DNA of 56,452 nt from Bacteroidaceae bacterium (GTDB lineage: Bacteria > Bacteroidota > Bacteroidia > Bacteroidales > Bacteroidaceae): contig CAAGGT010000159.1 in assembly GCA_900769465.1 (NCBI GenBank), forward strand, positions 1-56,452, read 5' to 3'. A program made the translations under genes and the position numbers. A model generated the notes under the pieces. It was not told where the DNA came from. It ran no database searches and was given only the letters and a program-made list of their open reading frames with translations. Below, piece after piece: positions 42,726 to 51,247 of the stretch; position 1 is the stretch's first letter, and the number at the start of each line of letters is the position of its first letter.

Positions 42726-44183
42726 TCAAAGGACACCGTTCACCACAAGCGCCTTCACAAGTGAATAGAATTTCTCGACTGTAGGTATCTCAACGCGTTC
42801 TGTTGGAGAGTGTGGGGACATCAATGTGGGGCCGAACGACACCATATCCATCTTTGGATAGTTGGTAGAGATGATACCGCACTCCAAGCCGGCGTGAATA
42901 ACGCGTACATCGGGCATCTTGCCGAACATATCGTTGTACGCTGTCTTGAGAGCTGCAAGCAGAGGTGAGTTCACATTGGGCTGCCAGCCGCTGTAGCCAC
43001 CGCTCAATTCCACCTTCATGCCTGCCATTGCAAAACAACTTGACAGCTGCAATGCAAGGAACTCCTTCATTGTATCGCAAGAGCTGCGTGCAAGGATGTT
43101 GATTTCGGCCTTGCCCTCGCCAATCTTCACAATAGAGAGGTTACTCGATGTCTCAACGGTATCGGGGATTGTCGGGATGAAGCGCAGAACACCATCGTGG
43201 CAAGCGAGAATGACATCCACAAGGTTGTCCTGAATCTCCTGTGGCACAACAGTCTCAGGCATCTCGGTCTCGCTCACAGTGATTGTTATACCCTCCTCAA
43301 TTGTAGCATACTCGCTGTTGTAGAGAGCCTCGTATTTTGCCGCAATCTCCTTGAGTTCGTCAATAGCCTCCTCGGGCAACGTGAGTACAACCTCGCAGCT
43401 TGCGGGGATTGCATTACGCATATTGCCACCGTTCCAGCTTGCAAGCACCACAGCAAGTTCATCCATAGCCTCACGCACAAAACGTGCCATAAGCTTGTTT
43501 GCATTGCCGCGGCCCGCATTGATCTCAAGACCCGAGTGACCACCACGCAAGCCCTTGAGCTGCACACGCACTGCAACATCGGCATCGTCACTCTCCTCTT
43601 CCATGAACTCCATTGATGCCGAGATGTCAAGACCACCGGCACAACCGATGTAGAGCACACCCTCCTCCTCGGAGTCAAGGTTCAGCAATATCTCACCCTC
43701 GAGTTCACCGCCCTTTAGGCCGAAAGCACCATACATACCAGTCTCCTCGTCGGCTGTGATGAGCGCCTCGAGCGGACCGTGTTGCAACGATGAATCCTCC
43801 ATGATAGCCATAATGGCAGCAACGCCAAGACCATTGTCGGCACCAAGAGTGGTATTGTCGGCATAGAGCCAATCGCCCTTCACCACAGTTGTGATTGGGT
43901 CATTTACAAAATCGTGCTTGCTGTCGGGAGTCTTCTGTGGCACCATATCCATGTGCGCCTGCAATATTATGCCCTTGCGGTTCTCAAGACCGGGAGTGGC
44001 AGGCTTGCGCATGATGATGTTGCCGGCCTCATCCTGCCAAGTCTCAACATTGATGCTCTTACCGAAGTCGAGCAGATATTTCTGGATTTTCTCAAGGTGG
44101 CCCGATGGACGAGGCACCTGTGTCAAAGCCTCGAAGTGTTTCCACACCTCGCGTGGCTGAAGGTCTTTAATTGTAATTGCCAT
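42726..44183 (-). CDS. pepD: Aminoacyl-histidine dipeptidase (M20 family)
   Basis: Predicted 485 residues, usual for PepD. Metal ligands in LQAHMDMVPQKT, in NTTLGADNGLGVAAIMAI (bridging Asp) and the catalytic TADEETGMYGAFG. The C-terminal IHAGLECG carries the final His. It cleaves Xaa-His and other dipeptides in the cytoplasm. Transcribed alone, with its own terminator. Confidence 0.95.
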   Translation of the reverse strand: MAITIKDLQPREVWKHFEALTQVPRPSGHLEKIQKYLLDFGKSINVETWQDEAGNIIMRKPATPGLENRKGIILQAHMDMVPQKTPDSKHDFVNDPITTVVKGDWLYADNTTLGADNGLGVAAIMAIMEDSSLQHGPLEALITADEETGMYGAFGLKGGELEGEILLNLDSEEEGVLYIGCAGGLDISASMEFMEEESDDADVAVRVQLKGLRGGHSGLEINAGRGNANKLMARFVREAMDELAVVLASWNGGNMRNAIPASCEVVLTLPEEAIDELKEIAAKYEALYNSEYATIEEGITITVSETEMPETVVPQEIQDNLVDVILACHDGVLRFIPTIPDTVETSSNLSIVKIGEGKAEINILARSSCDTMKEFLALQLSSCFAMAGMKVELSGGYSGWQPNVNSPLLAALKTAYNDMFGKMPDVRVIHAGLECGIISTNYPKMDMVSFGPTLMSPHSPTERVEIPTVEKFYSLVKALVVNGVL

Positions 44184-44235
44184 AATCTGTAAAGTTTGTT
44201 ATAAAAATTCCTAAAATTCCAATCCAAGCACACCG

Positions 44236-45219
44236 TCACTTTGTCCTCATCCCTCTCAACTGCAATGCAGCAATGCCATAAAGACCCAGGAGAGCCACAA
44301 GCAACGTCTGTGTACTATGTACTATCAACGCAAAAACCTGTGCATCGGTTGTCGTAACCCCATACAGCACCATGATGCTTATTATGACATAGTGCCATGG
44401 ACCTGCCCCGTTGGGCGTGGGCACAACCACAGCTATGCTGCCGCCAACAAACAACAGCAATGCAGCCGCCACCGACAACCCGCTGCTGAACCCGAAGCAG
44501 AAGAAACAGAGATAGAACTGCATGAAGTAGCAGAACCATATACCAACCGTCTCAACAACGAACAGACGGCCGTTCTTCATCTTTCTCAGCGAAAGGAGCC
44601 CCTCAATGAACCGTGCAGCGAACGACTTTATCCTTTTCCATATCGACAACCTGCGCAGCAGGAAAAAGAGCAGCAGCGACAGGGCCACCAACGACAGCAG
44701 TGCCACCATTGCCCCTTTGGGTGTCGAGAGCATCTCGCCGCCCGGCACCCTCACCCCGGCCTCGTTCACGAACTCGCAGAACACAGGCCACTGCACGGCA
44801 ACAGCCACCAGGGTAATTAGCAGCACCATCAGGGTATCAATCATCCTCTCCATCACCAACGTACCCAGCGCGTGTGCAAAGGGAACGTGTTCGTGCCGCT
44901 CGAGAATGACACAGCGCGACACCTCGCCCACACGCGGCAACACCAGGTTTGCGGCGTATGCCACATAGACCGAATCCACACAGGTGGCAGACGACGGGTT
45001 ATATCCCAATGGAGCAAGAGTGAGTTTCCAACGCCATCCCCTGACCACGTGGCTCATTATGCCAAAGAAAACCGACACCGCGAACCACACAAGGTTCATC
45101 CCTTTGAGTTCATTCCACAGCTGTGAAAAGTCAAAGTCATCATACACCACATACAGTATGAAGACACCCAACAGAATGGGCAGTACCGTTTTTAATGTAT
45201 AATTGAAAATCTTTTTCAC
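44236..45219 (-). CDS. Flippase-like (lysylphosphatidylglycerol synthase TM / UPF0104) membrane protein
   Basis: Predicted 327 residues with about eight transmembrane segments. Family marks include FFGIMSHVVRGWRW, AYAANLVLPRVGEVSRC and the VPTPNGAGPWHY segment (PxPGGxG-type). Members are thought to move or modify lipids; no lysyltransferase catalytic domain is fused, so it is not MprF itself. 52 bp from pepD on the same strand. Confidence 0.85.
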   Translation of the reverse strand: MKKIFNYTLKTVLPILLGVFILYVVYDDFDFSQLWNELKGMNLVWFAVSVFFGIMSHVVRGWRWKLTLAPLGYNPSSATCVDSVYVAYAANLVLPRVGEVSRCVILERHEHVPFAHALGTLVMERMIDTLMVLLITLVAVAVQWPVFCEFVNEAGVRVPGGEMLSTPKGAMVALLSLVALSLLLFFLLRRLSIWKRIKSFAARFIEGLLSLRKMKNGRLFVVETVGIWFCYFMQFYLCFFCFGFSSGLSVAAALLLFVGGSIAVVVPTPNGAGPWHYVIISIMVLYGVTTTDAQVFALIVHSTQTLLVALLGLYGIAALQLRGMRTK

Positions 45220-45400
45220 AACTTTAGAAACATTTTTAATTGTTTTCGTTACCTTTGCAACATTGCGGTAGATGGCCTTTGTGCAGGATGCACTGAAACT
45301 GAGCCATACACAGGCATCTTTGCCGGATATCGCAAAGATAGATAATTATTGAAGATAAATTGCTTTTTTAAGCATAATTAAATAAAAAAAGCAACCGGAG
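45220..45400. promoter_or_regulatory. Divergent region between flippase-like gene and rsmA
   Basis: Plus TACCTTTG at 45250-45257 and minus TATCTTTG at 45340-45333 are possible -7 boxes, each without a clear -33 partner. A 10-bp inverted repeat TTGCTTTTTT/AAAAAAGCAA (45360-45369, 45385-45394) ends 6 bp before the rsmA ATG. GGAG touches the ATG. Confidence 0.4.
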
Positions 45401-46186
45401 ATGAAGGAAGTAACGGCAAAAAAGAGATTGGGACAACATTTTCTCACAGATTTGTCCATTGCAAAGAGAATTGCAGACACCGTTGATGTATGTCCCGGTA
45501 TTCCCATACTGGAGGTAGGTCCGGGAATGGGTGTCCTCACCCGTTTCCTGCTCGAGAAGCCCCACCCGTTGAAGGTGGTGGAGATAGACGAGGAGTCAGT
45601 CACCTACCTGTGCAACAATCTGCCCCAGTTGCAGGAGGAGAACATCATCCCCGATGATTTCCTCAAGATGCACCTCGACCGTCTATACAACGGCGAACAA
45701 TTCATGCTCATTGGCAATTATCCCTATAACATCTCGAGCCAGATATTCTTCAGGATGCTCGACTACAAGGAGTTCATCCCCTACTGCAGCGGTATGATAC
45801 AGAAGGAGGTGGGCGAACGCCTCGCTGCCGGTCCCGGCACAAAGGCTTACGGCATTTTGAGCATCTTCATACAGCTTTGGTACGATGTTGAATACCTTTT
45901 CACCGTCGACGAGAACGTTTTCTCGCCCCCGCCAAAGGTTAAGAGCGCCGTTGTTCTGATGAAGCGCAACAACCGCACGGAGCTTGAGTGTGACAGCGAA
46001 CTGTTCCGCAAGATTGTAAAGGGCACCTTCAACCAAAGACGCAAGAAACTGCGTAACTCAATACAGCAAATCGTGGGCAAGGAGTCGCCACTGCTGAGTG
46101 ACCCCATCCTCGACAAACGCCCCGAGCAGCTGTCAATAGAGGATTTCATTGAACTCACAAAGAAAGTTGAACGCGAATTGGCATAA
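45401..46186 (+). CDS. rsmA: 16S rRNA dimethyladenosine transferase
   Basis: Predicted 261 residues. Dimethylates the two adjacent adenosines in the 3' hairpin of 16S rRNA during 30S assembly. Motifs: KKRLGQHFLTD at the N terminus, SAM loop EVGPGMGVLT, VVEIDEE, DDFLK and the catalytic GNYPYNISSQI. The C-terminal helical domain has FSPPPKVKSAVV and FNQRRKKLRNS. Opens the rsmA-mgtE-hydrolase unit (12-bp gap). Confidence 0.96.
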   Translation: MKEVTAKKRLGQHFLTDLSIAKRIADTVDVCPGIPILEVGPGMGVLTRFLLEKPHPLKVVEIDEESVTYLCNNLPQLQEENIIPDDFLKMHLDRLYNGEQFMLIGNYPYNISSQIFFRMLDYKEFIPYCSGMIQKEVGERLAAGPGTKAYGILSIFIQLWYDVEYLFTVDENVFSPPPKVKSAVVLMKRNNRTELECDSELFRKIVKGTFNQRRKKLRNSIQQIVGKESPLLSDPILDKRPEQLSIEDFIELTKKVERELA

Positions 46187-46198
46187 AAGCAGAGATTT

Positions 46199-47551
46199 AT
46201 GACACAGGAATTCATCAACCACATAAAGGAGCTGATAGAGAAGAAGGACTCCGTTCTGATACAGGAGGCCGTTTCGCGGCTGCACCCTGCCGACATTGCC
46301 GAGATATGCCTTGAGCTGACCACCGAGCAGGCACGTTTTCTGTACCGTCAGATCGACAACGAAACCGCAGCCGATGCCCTCATCGAGATGGACGAAGACC
46401 TGCGTAACGACCTTCTCGAAGAACTCCCCTCCGAAGCCATTGCAAAGCGGTTCGTCAACTACATGGACACCGACGATGCCGTTGAAATCATCCGCGACAT
46501 GGACGAGGAGAAGCAGGAAGAGGTGCTTTCAAACATCCAGGATATTGAGCTTGCCGGCGACATTGTGGACCTTCTGCAGTACGACGAGGACACCGCCGGT
46601 GGTCTCATGAGTACCGAGATGGTTGTGGTGAACGGCAACTGGAGTATGCCCGAGTGCCTCAAAGAGATGCGCCAACAGGCCGAGGAACTCGACGACATAT
46701 ACTACATATACGTTGTCGACGACGACGAGCGCCTGTGCGGTCTTTTCCCGCTGAAGAAGATGATTACCAGCCCGTCAGTATCAAAGGTAAAGCACGTCAT
46801 GGACACTAAGATTATCAGTGTCGACGTTGACACCCCCATTGACGAGGTTACAATGCTCATTGAGAAGTATAACCTTGTGGCAATCCCCGTTGTCGACAAG
46901 ATCAACCGTCTGGTGGGACAGATTACAGTCGACGACATCATGGACGAGGTGCGTGAACAGACCGAGCACGACCAACAGCTCACCGCCGGTCTTACCCAGG
47001 ACGTCGAGACCAGCGACAGCGTGTTCGTGCAGTCAAAGGCGCGCCTGCCCTGGCTCATCATCGGCATGCTGGGAGGTATCGGTTCATCGCTCCTGCTCAA
47101 CTGCTTCACCAACACACTGGGCAACCACCCCGAGATGGCACTCTTCATACCCCTTCTGGCGGGTATGGGAGGTAACGTGGGCACACAGTCATCTGCCATT
47201 GCCGTGCAGGGACTTGCCAACAACTCACTGAACTCCAAGCACATCTTCAGGCACATACTCAAGGAGATGGTAGTAGCCATAATAAACGCCACCATCCTGT
47301 CGCTCATGGTGTACATCTACAATTTCTTCATGTACGGTGCAATTGACATAGTAACCCTTGCAGTGCCGTTGAGCCTTTTTGTGGTAGTGCTTTTTGCATC
47401 GGGTTTCGGCACACTCATCCCCATGGTACTCGAGAGAATCGACATCAACCCCGCAGTGGCCACAGGCCCATTCATACAGATTATAAACGACCTCAGCGGT
47501 ATGACATTCTACATGATAATCTCAATGTTGCTGAGCCAAATAATGTTATAG
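46199..47551 (+). CDS. mgtE: Magnesium transporter MgtE
   Basis: Predicted 450 residues. Cytoplasmic N domain of acidic helices (1-130), two CBS domains (about 131-260, MITSPSVSKVKHVMDTKI), the plug helix, then five transmembrane segments with the conserved PLLAGMGGNVGTQSSAI filter region. It is a Mg2+-gated channel of the inner membrane. It follows rsmA closely and precedes the hydrolase gene by 5 bp. Confidence 0.96.
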   Translation: MTQEFINHIKELIEKKDSVLIQEAVSRLHPADIAEICLELTTEQARFLYRQIDNETAADALIEMDEDLRNDLLEELPSEAIAKRFVNYMDTDDAVEIIRDMDEEKQEEVLSNIQDIELAGDIVDLLQYDEDTAGGLMSTEMVVVNGNWSMPECLKEMRQQAEELDDIYYIYVVDDDERLCGLFPLKKMITSPSVSKVKHVMDTKIISVDVDTPIDEVTMLIEKYNLVAIPVVDKINRLVGQITVDDIMDEVREQTEHDQQLTAGLTQDVETSDSVFVQSKARLPWLIIGMLGGIGSSLLLNCFTNTLGNHPEMALFIPLLAGMGGNVGTQSSAIAVQGLANNSLNSKHIFRHILKEMVVAIINATILSLMVYIYNFFMYGAIDIVTLAVPLSLFVVVLFASGFGTLIPMVLERIDINPAVATGPFIQIINDLSGMTFYMIISMLLSQIML

Positions 47552-47556
47552 AACCA

Positions 47557-48777
47557 ATGAAAATGACAAAACTCCTATCTACAATAGCCGCAATTGCGGC
47601 ATTGTTGTTTATTGCCCCCACAGCCTCAACAGCACAGATACAGGAATTCAAGGCGTGGCTCCAGGCCCCCGATGGCGAGCTCACACAGCAGGCCTTTGCC
47701 ACAGGCAAGCTCAACAAGACCGACAGCAACGAGGCTGCATACATCATTGACTCCCTCTGGCTCAAGAAGAGCGCACAGGAGCTTGCCCCAATGTGGCAGC
47801 GACTCACCATCACACACGACTCCATCAAGCTGGCGTGTGCCTGCCGCGTGTTCGGCATAGCGCCCAAGGACGGCCGCAGCCTCTACATCTCAATGCACGG
47901 CGGCGGCCATTGCCCCAAAGAGGTGAACGATGAACAATGGATGAACCAGATATACCTCTACGAACCTGCCGAGGGCGTGTACATAGCCCCACGCGCACCG
48001 TGGAACACTTCGGACCTGTGGCACCGCAAGGGACTCGACGAGCTACTCGAGGATGTCATCAGAGCCTGCGTAGTGTTCGAGGGCGTAAACCCCAACAAGG
48101 TATATCTGCTTGGCTATTCGGCCGGCGGCGACGGTGTGTGGCGACTGGCACCCCGCATGGCCGACAAATGGGCCGCAGCATCAATGATGGCCGGCCACCC
48201 GGGCGAGTCATCACAGATTAACCTGATGAACACCCCCTATATGATTTGGATGGGCGAGAACGACCACTACTACAACCGCAATACCCTTGCCAAGGAGAAG
48301 GCACAGGTGATGGACTCGCTCAGTGCTGCACACCCCGGCAAGTACACACACAGCAGCCACATTCTCAAGGACAAAGGCCACTGGATGGAACAGGCCGACA
48401 CTGCCGCACTCAGTTGGATGGCACAATACCGCCGCACCCCCTACCCCAAGCAGGTCGTATGGCGACAGGAACTTGTGACACGCAATCACTTCTACTGGCT
48501 TGGTGCCCCTGCCAACGAGGTTGAGCAAGGCAAGACCGTCATTGCAGAGATCGAGGGCAACGACATCAACATTGAGCAGTGCGACTACTCAAAGCTCACA
48601 ATCTATCTCAACGACCACCTGGTAAACCTTGACAAGAAGGTCACCATACGCCACAAAGGCAAGAAGATTGCACGCGTGAAGCCACGCCGCACCATTGCCA
48701 ACCTGTACAACAGCCTCAACCTGCGCAACGACCGCAGCTACGCATTCCCTTGCATTGTAGAGGTGGAGTTGGAATAA
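47557..48777 (+). CDS. Exported alpha/beta hydrolase
   Basis: Predicted 406 residues with a signal peptide (1-26, ending ASTAQ). Hydrolase fold with the nucleophile elbow GYSAGGDG (Ser), the HGGGH oxyanion segment and a late His in KDKGHWMEQAD; an Asp of the ENDHYY region may complete the triad. Similar to poly(hydroxybutyrate) depolymerase-like or esterase proteins, but the substrate is unknown. It is in the same orientation and spacing as mgtE, likely a read-through partner. Confidence 0.85.
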   Translation: MKMTKLLSTIAAIAALLFIAPTASTAQIQEFKAWLQAPDGELTQQAFATGKLNKTDSNEAAYIIDSLWLKKSAQELAPMWQRLTITHDSIKLACACRVFGIAPKDGRSLYISMHGGGHCPKEVNDEQWMNQIYLYEPAEGVYIAPRAPWNTSDLWHRKGLDELLEDVIRACVVFEGVNPNKVYLLGYSAGGDGVWRLAPRMADKWAAASMMAGHPGESSQINLMNTPYMIWMGENDHYYNRNTLAKEKAQVMDSLSAAHPGKYTHSSHILKDKGHWMEQADTAALSWMAQYRRTPYPKQVVWRQELVTRNHFYWLGAPANEVEQGKTVIAEIEGNDINIEQCDYSKLTIYLNDHLVNLDKKVTIRHKGKKIARVKPRRTIANLYNSLNLRNDRSYAFPCIVEVELE

Positions 48778-48811
48778 ACAGGATGGGGAAAAACCTTTTT
48801 TTCACATAAAT

Positions 48812-48844
48812 TTGAACAGTTTCCTAAAATAAACATTATATTTG
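48812..48844 (+). promoter_or_regulatory. Promoter of the DUF349 gene
   Basis: TATATTTG at 48837-48844 matches the -7 consensus; TTG at 48812-48814 is 22 bp upstream, slightly longer than ideal. The leader of about 90 nt before the ATG at 48944 shows no structured RNA I recognise. Confidence 0.55.
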
Positions 48845-48943
48845 CAGAAACCACAGAAAGACATCAATGGCTTTTCATTGCATAAAATGAAGAGCCACAA
48901 TGTTTTTCGCATTGCATTTTTTATAAACCAAAAATAAAAGACA

Positions 48944-50818
48944 ATGAGCGAAAGTATCAAATCGAATGTCCAGCCACAAGAGCTGAACATTGCGAGTACT
49001 CCTGATGAGGCTGTCAATGCCGCTACGACTGAAATCACAGAGCAGAACAGCATCAACATGGAGACTCCACAAGCACCATCAGAAGATGCAGCCAATGAAA
49101 CCGAAGTCGCAAAACCGGCAAGCCGTCAGGAAATCATCAGTCGTCTCCAGGCAATAGCCGACAGCGACGATGCGCTCAACAGCAGAGCCGAGGTTGAATC
49201 CCTGAAGGTACAGTTCTACCGCATGCGTACAGCCGAGATTGAGGCAGCCCTCAAGGAACACATTGCCCAAGGCGGCGAGGAGGCACTCTTTGTGCCACAG
49301 CCCGATGAACTGGAGGAAGCCTTCAAGCAACACCTGGGCCAGATAAAGGCAAAGCGCAATGCGTGGCTCGAAGCACAGGAAAAAGAGATGCAGGAGAACC
49401 TCGAGAAGAAACAACAGCTGCTCGAGCAGTTGCAGACACTCGTGGAGAAAGCCGCACAAGGCACCCCCGAGGTGAACGAATTCCGCGCAGTACAGGCAGC
49501 CTGGAAAGAGATAAAGAACATACCGCAGAGCCAGGTAGCCCCACTGTGGAAACAGTACCAGTTGCTCGGCGAGCAGTTCTATGACGTACTCAAGATAAAC
49601 AGCGAGTTCCGCGAATACGACTTCAAGAAAAACCTCGAGACAAAGACAATGCTCTGCACACAGGCCGAGGCACTGGCCCAGGAAGCCGATGTCATCAGCG
49701 CGTTCCGCCAGTTGCAGCAGCTGCACAACGAGTTCCGCGAGACAGGCCCCGTAGCCCCCGACTTGCGCGAGGAGGTATGGAACCGTTTCAAGGCAGCTTC
49801 AACAATAGTAAACCGCCGTCACCAGGAACACTTCGAGGCAAAGAAGGAGAAGGAGCAGGAGAACCTCGACAAAAAGACTGCCATCTGCGAACAGATAGAA
49901 CAGCTCGATTTCGCATCCTTCACCACCTACCAGGCCTGGAACAGCGCAACAGAGCAGGTTCTTGACCTGCAGGCAAAGTGGAAGGAGATTGGTTTTGCAC
50001 CACAGAAGATGAACCTCAAGATATTCGAGCGTTTCCGCGCAGCGTGCGACAACTTCTTTGTTCAGAAGAGCGAATTCTTCAAGGAGGCAAAAAACACACT
50101 CGCCAAGAACCTCGAGCGCAAGAAAGAACTTTGCGAGCAGGCCGAAGCACTCAAGGACAGCGAGGACTGGAAGGCAACAGCCGACAAACTCACCAAGCTG
50201 CAGAAAGAGTGGAAAGAGGTGGGTGCAGTGGCACAGAAACACTCCGAGGCACTGTGGAAACGCTTTGTTGCCGCTTGCGACTACTTCTTTGAGCGCCGCA
50301 ACGCAGCCACATCATCACAGCGCAGCGTAGAGCAGGAGAACCTCAAGCTCAAACGCGCGGTGATAGAGAAAATCAACGCAATAGACACCACCCTGCCGGC
50401 AGGCGAGCAGACCAAGCAGCTCCAGGCCCTTGCCCAAGAGTGGAACAGCATAGGCTTTGTCCCCTTCAAAGAGAAGGACAAACTCTACAAGGAGTACCGC
50501 GAGGCAACCAACGCACTCTATGACAAGCTCCACACCAATGCTAACGAGCGCAAGCTCGCCAATTTCCGCAACAATATGGGCAAGGGAGCAGGCAGCCTGC
50601 AGCGCGAACGCGAGCACCTCATTCGCCAGTACGAGGCAATGAAGAGCGAGATAGCCACCTATGAGAACAACATAGGCTTCCTTAGCGTATCCAACAAAAA
50701 AGGCGCAAGCCTTGTCGACGTAATGCGCCAGAAGGTCGAGAAGCTCAAGCAGGACGCAAAAGTAATCCTCGACAAGATACACCTCGTTGAGGACGAGATA
50801 GAAAAAGAGGCAAAGTAA
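48944..50818 (+). CDS. DUF349-repeat coiled-coil protein
   Basis: Predicted 624 residues, cytoplasmic. An acidic disordered N terminus (1-65) precedes at least four DUF349 helical units, each with a W-K-E-I/V pair (AAWKEIKNIP, KWKEIGFAP, EWKEVGAVA, EWNSIGFVP) about 75 residues apart, and a C-terminal Lys/Glu coiled coil. Function is unclear; some DUF349 proteins are linked to stress responses. Strong codon bias suggests high expression. Last gene before the CRISPR locus; GC content falls sharply after it. Confidence 0.9.
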   Translation: MSESIKSNVQPQELNIASTPDEAVNAATTEITEQNSINMETPQAPSEDAANETEVAKPASRQEIISRLQAIADSDDALNSRAEVESLKVQFYRMRTAEIEAALKEHIAQGGEEALFVPQPDELEEAFKQHLGQIKAKRNAWLEAQEKEMQENLEKKQQLLEQLQTLVEKAAQGTPEVNEFRAVQAAWKEIKNIPQSQVAPLWKQYQLLGEQFYDVLKINSEFREYDFKKNLETKTMLCTQAEALAQEADVISAFRQLQQLHNEFRETGPVAPDLREEVWNRFKAASTIVNRRHQEHFEAKKEKEQENLDKKTAICEQIEQLDFASFTTYQAWNSATEQVLDLQAKWKEIGFAPQKMNLKIFERFRAACDNFFVQKSEFFKEAKNTLAKNLERKKELCEQAEALKDSEDWKATADKLTKLQKEWKEVGAVAQKHSEALWKRFVAACDYFFERRNAATSSQRSVEQENLKLKRAVIEKINAIDTTLPAGEQTKQLQALAQEWNSIGFVPFKEKDKLYKEYREATNALYDKLHTNANERKLANFRNNMGKGAGSLQREREHLIRQYEAMKSEIATYENNIGFLSVSNKKGASLVDVMRQKVEKLKQDAKVILDKIHLVEDEIEKEAK

Positions 50819-50837
50819 AATAAAGCCTTGATACTTT

Positions 50838-50886
50838 AAAAACTCCACGCGGTTCCATGTTTAAACATGGACTGCGTGGAGTTTTT
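50838..50886 (+). terminator. Terminator of the DUF349 gene
   Basis: Outer 13-bp arms AAAAACTCCACGC (50838-50850) and GCGTGGAGTTTTT (50874-50886) enclose a second perfect palindrome CCATGTTT/AAACATGG (50855-50870). T-rich on plus. Confidence 0.9.
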
Positions 50887-51100
50887 GTTTGCATAGGCGC
50901 TAAGATATTCATTTGCCCATTTCCCTACGTAAGCACACAACCCTGCAAGCCTTGCAAAGAGGAATTATTATTATACTTTACTTGAGCAATTATATATTTG
51001 CAGAAAGGATAGGAAGTAAGGCAAATCTTTAAAAATAAGACTAAAATAATTGGATTTTAGTAACTAAATAATTATGTTTGTTAATATAAATTGCATCAAT
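50887..51100. other. Intergenic region before the tracrRNA, no gene seen
   Basis: AT-rich 214 bp. A -7-like TATATTTG occurs at 50993-51000 on plus without a -33 partner and without a frame to serve. An 8-bp dyad ACTAAAAT/ATTTTAGT lies at 51040-51061. No repeat or spacer of the CRISPR array is recognisable here. The composition already matches the CRISPR locus, so the left end of that locus may fall near 50890. Confidence 0.5.
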
Positions 51101-51184
51101 AAAAAAACCTCCACGGAGTACGCGGAGGTATAGGTCTAAGACCTTCGGCATTTAGCCTTATTGTGGTAAGATGTAGAATTCTTA
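51101..51184 (-). ncRNA. tracrRNA of the type II-C CRISPR-Cas system
   Basis: Read on minus: anti-repeat at 51180-51161, matching 18 of 20 bases complementary to the first 21 bases of the repeat (mismatch AA/TT block in the middle gives a small bulge); a short nexus-like hairpin GGC/GCC (51157-51147); a second hairpin AGGTC/GACCT (51144-51132); then a terminator CCTCCGCG/CGTGGAGG (51128-51108) and seven U. Predicted length about 84 nt. It would pair with crRNA repeats, be cut with RNase III and be held by Cas9. The transcript runs opposite to cas9. Confidence 0.88.
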
Positions 51185-51185
51185 C

Positions 51186-51217
51186 TTGACAAAGGTAATT
51201 TATATTTTTATTTTTTG
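51186..51217 (+). promoter_or_regulatory. Probable promoter of cas9-cas1-cas2
   Basis: TTG at 51186-51188 (within TTGACA), 20 bp, then TA-TTT-TTTG at 51209-51217, one base longer than consensus between TA and TTTG. It overlaps the tracrRNA promoter on the other strand almost base for base. Predicted start about 51224, which favours the ATG at 51248. Confidence 0.5.
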
Positions 51218-51221
51218 CAAA
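51190..51221 (-). promoter_or_regulatory. Promoter of tracrRNA
   Basis: On minus: TTTG (51221-51218), 20 bp, TACCTTTG (51197-51190). Full consensus; predicted start near 51184, just ahead of the anti-repeat. Confidence 0.8.
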
Positions 51222-51247
51222 TGAATTTATTATTTTCCACAAATACT

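Noticed and set aside
45270..45345. tRNA-like hairpins (GTGCA/TGCAC) upstream of rsmA
   Set aside because: No acceptor stem, no T-loop GTTC motif and no CCA; just a small stem.
49079..49726. Long minus-strand frames over the DUF349 gene, rich in Leu and Cys
   Set aside because: Caused by the Gln/Glu/Lys codon bias of the coiled-coil gene on the other strand.
51073..51132. Short frame MFVNINCINKK on plus across the tracrRNA terminator
   Set aside because: Only 19 codons, overlaps a strongly structured RNA, no supporting promoter in range.
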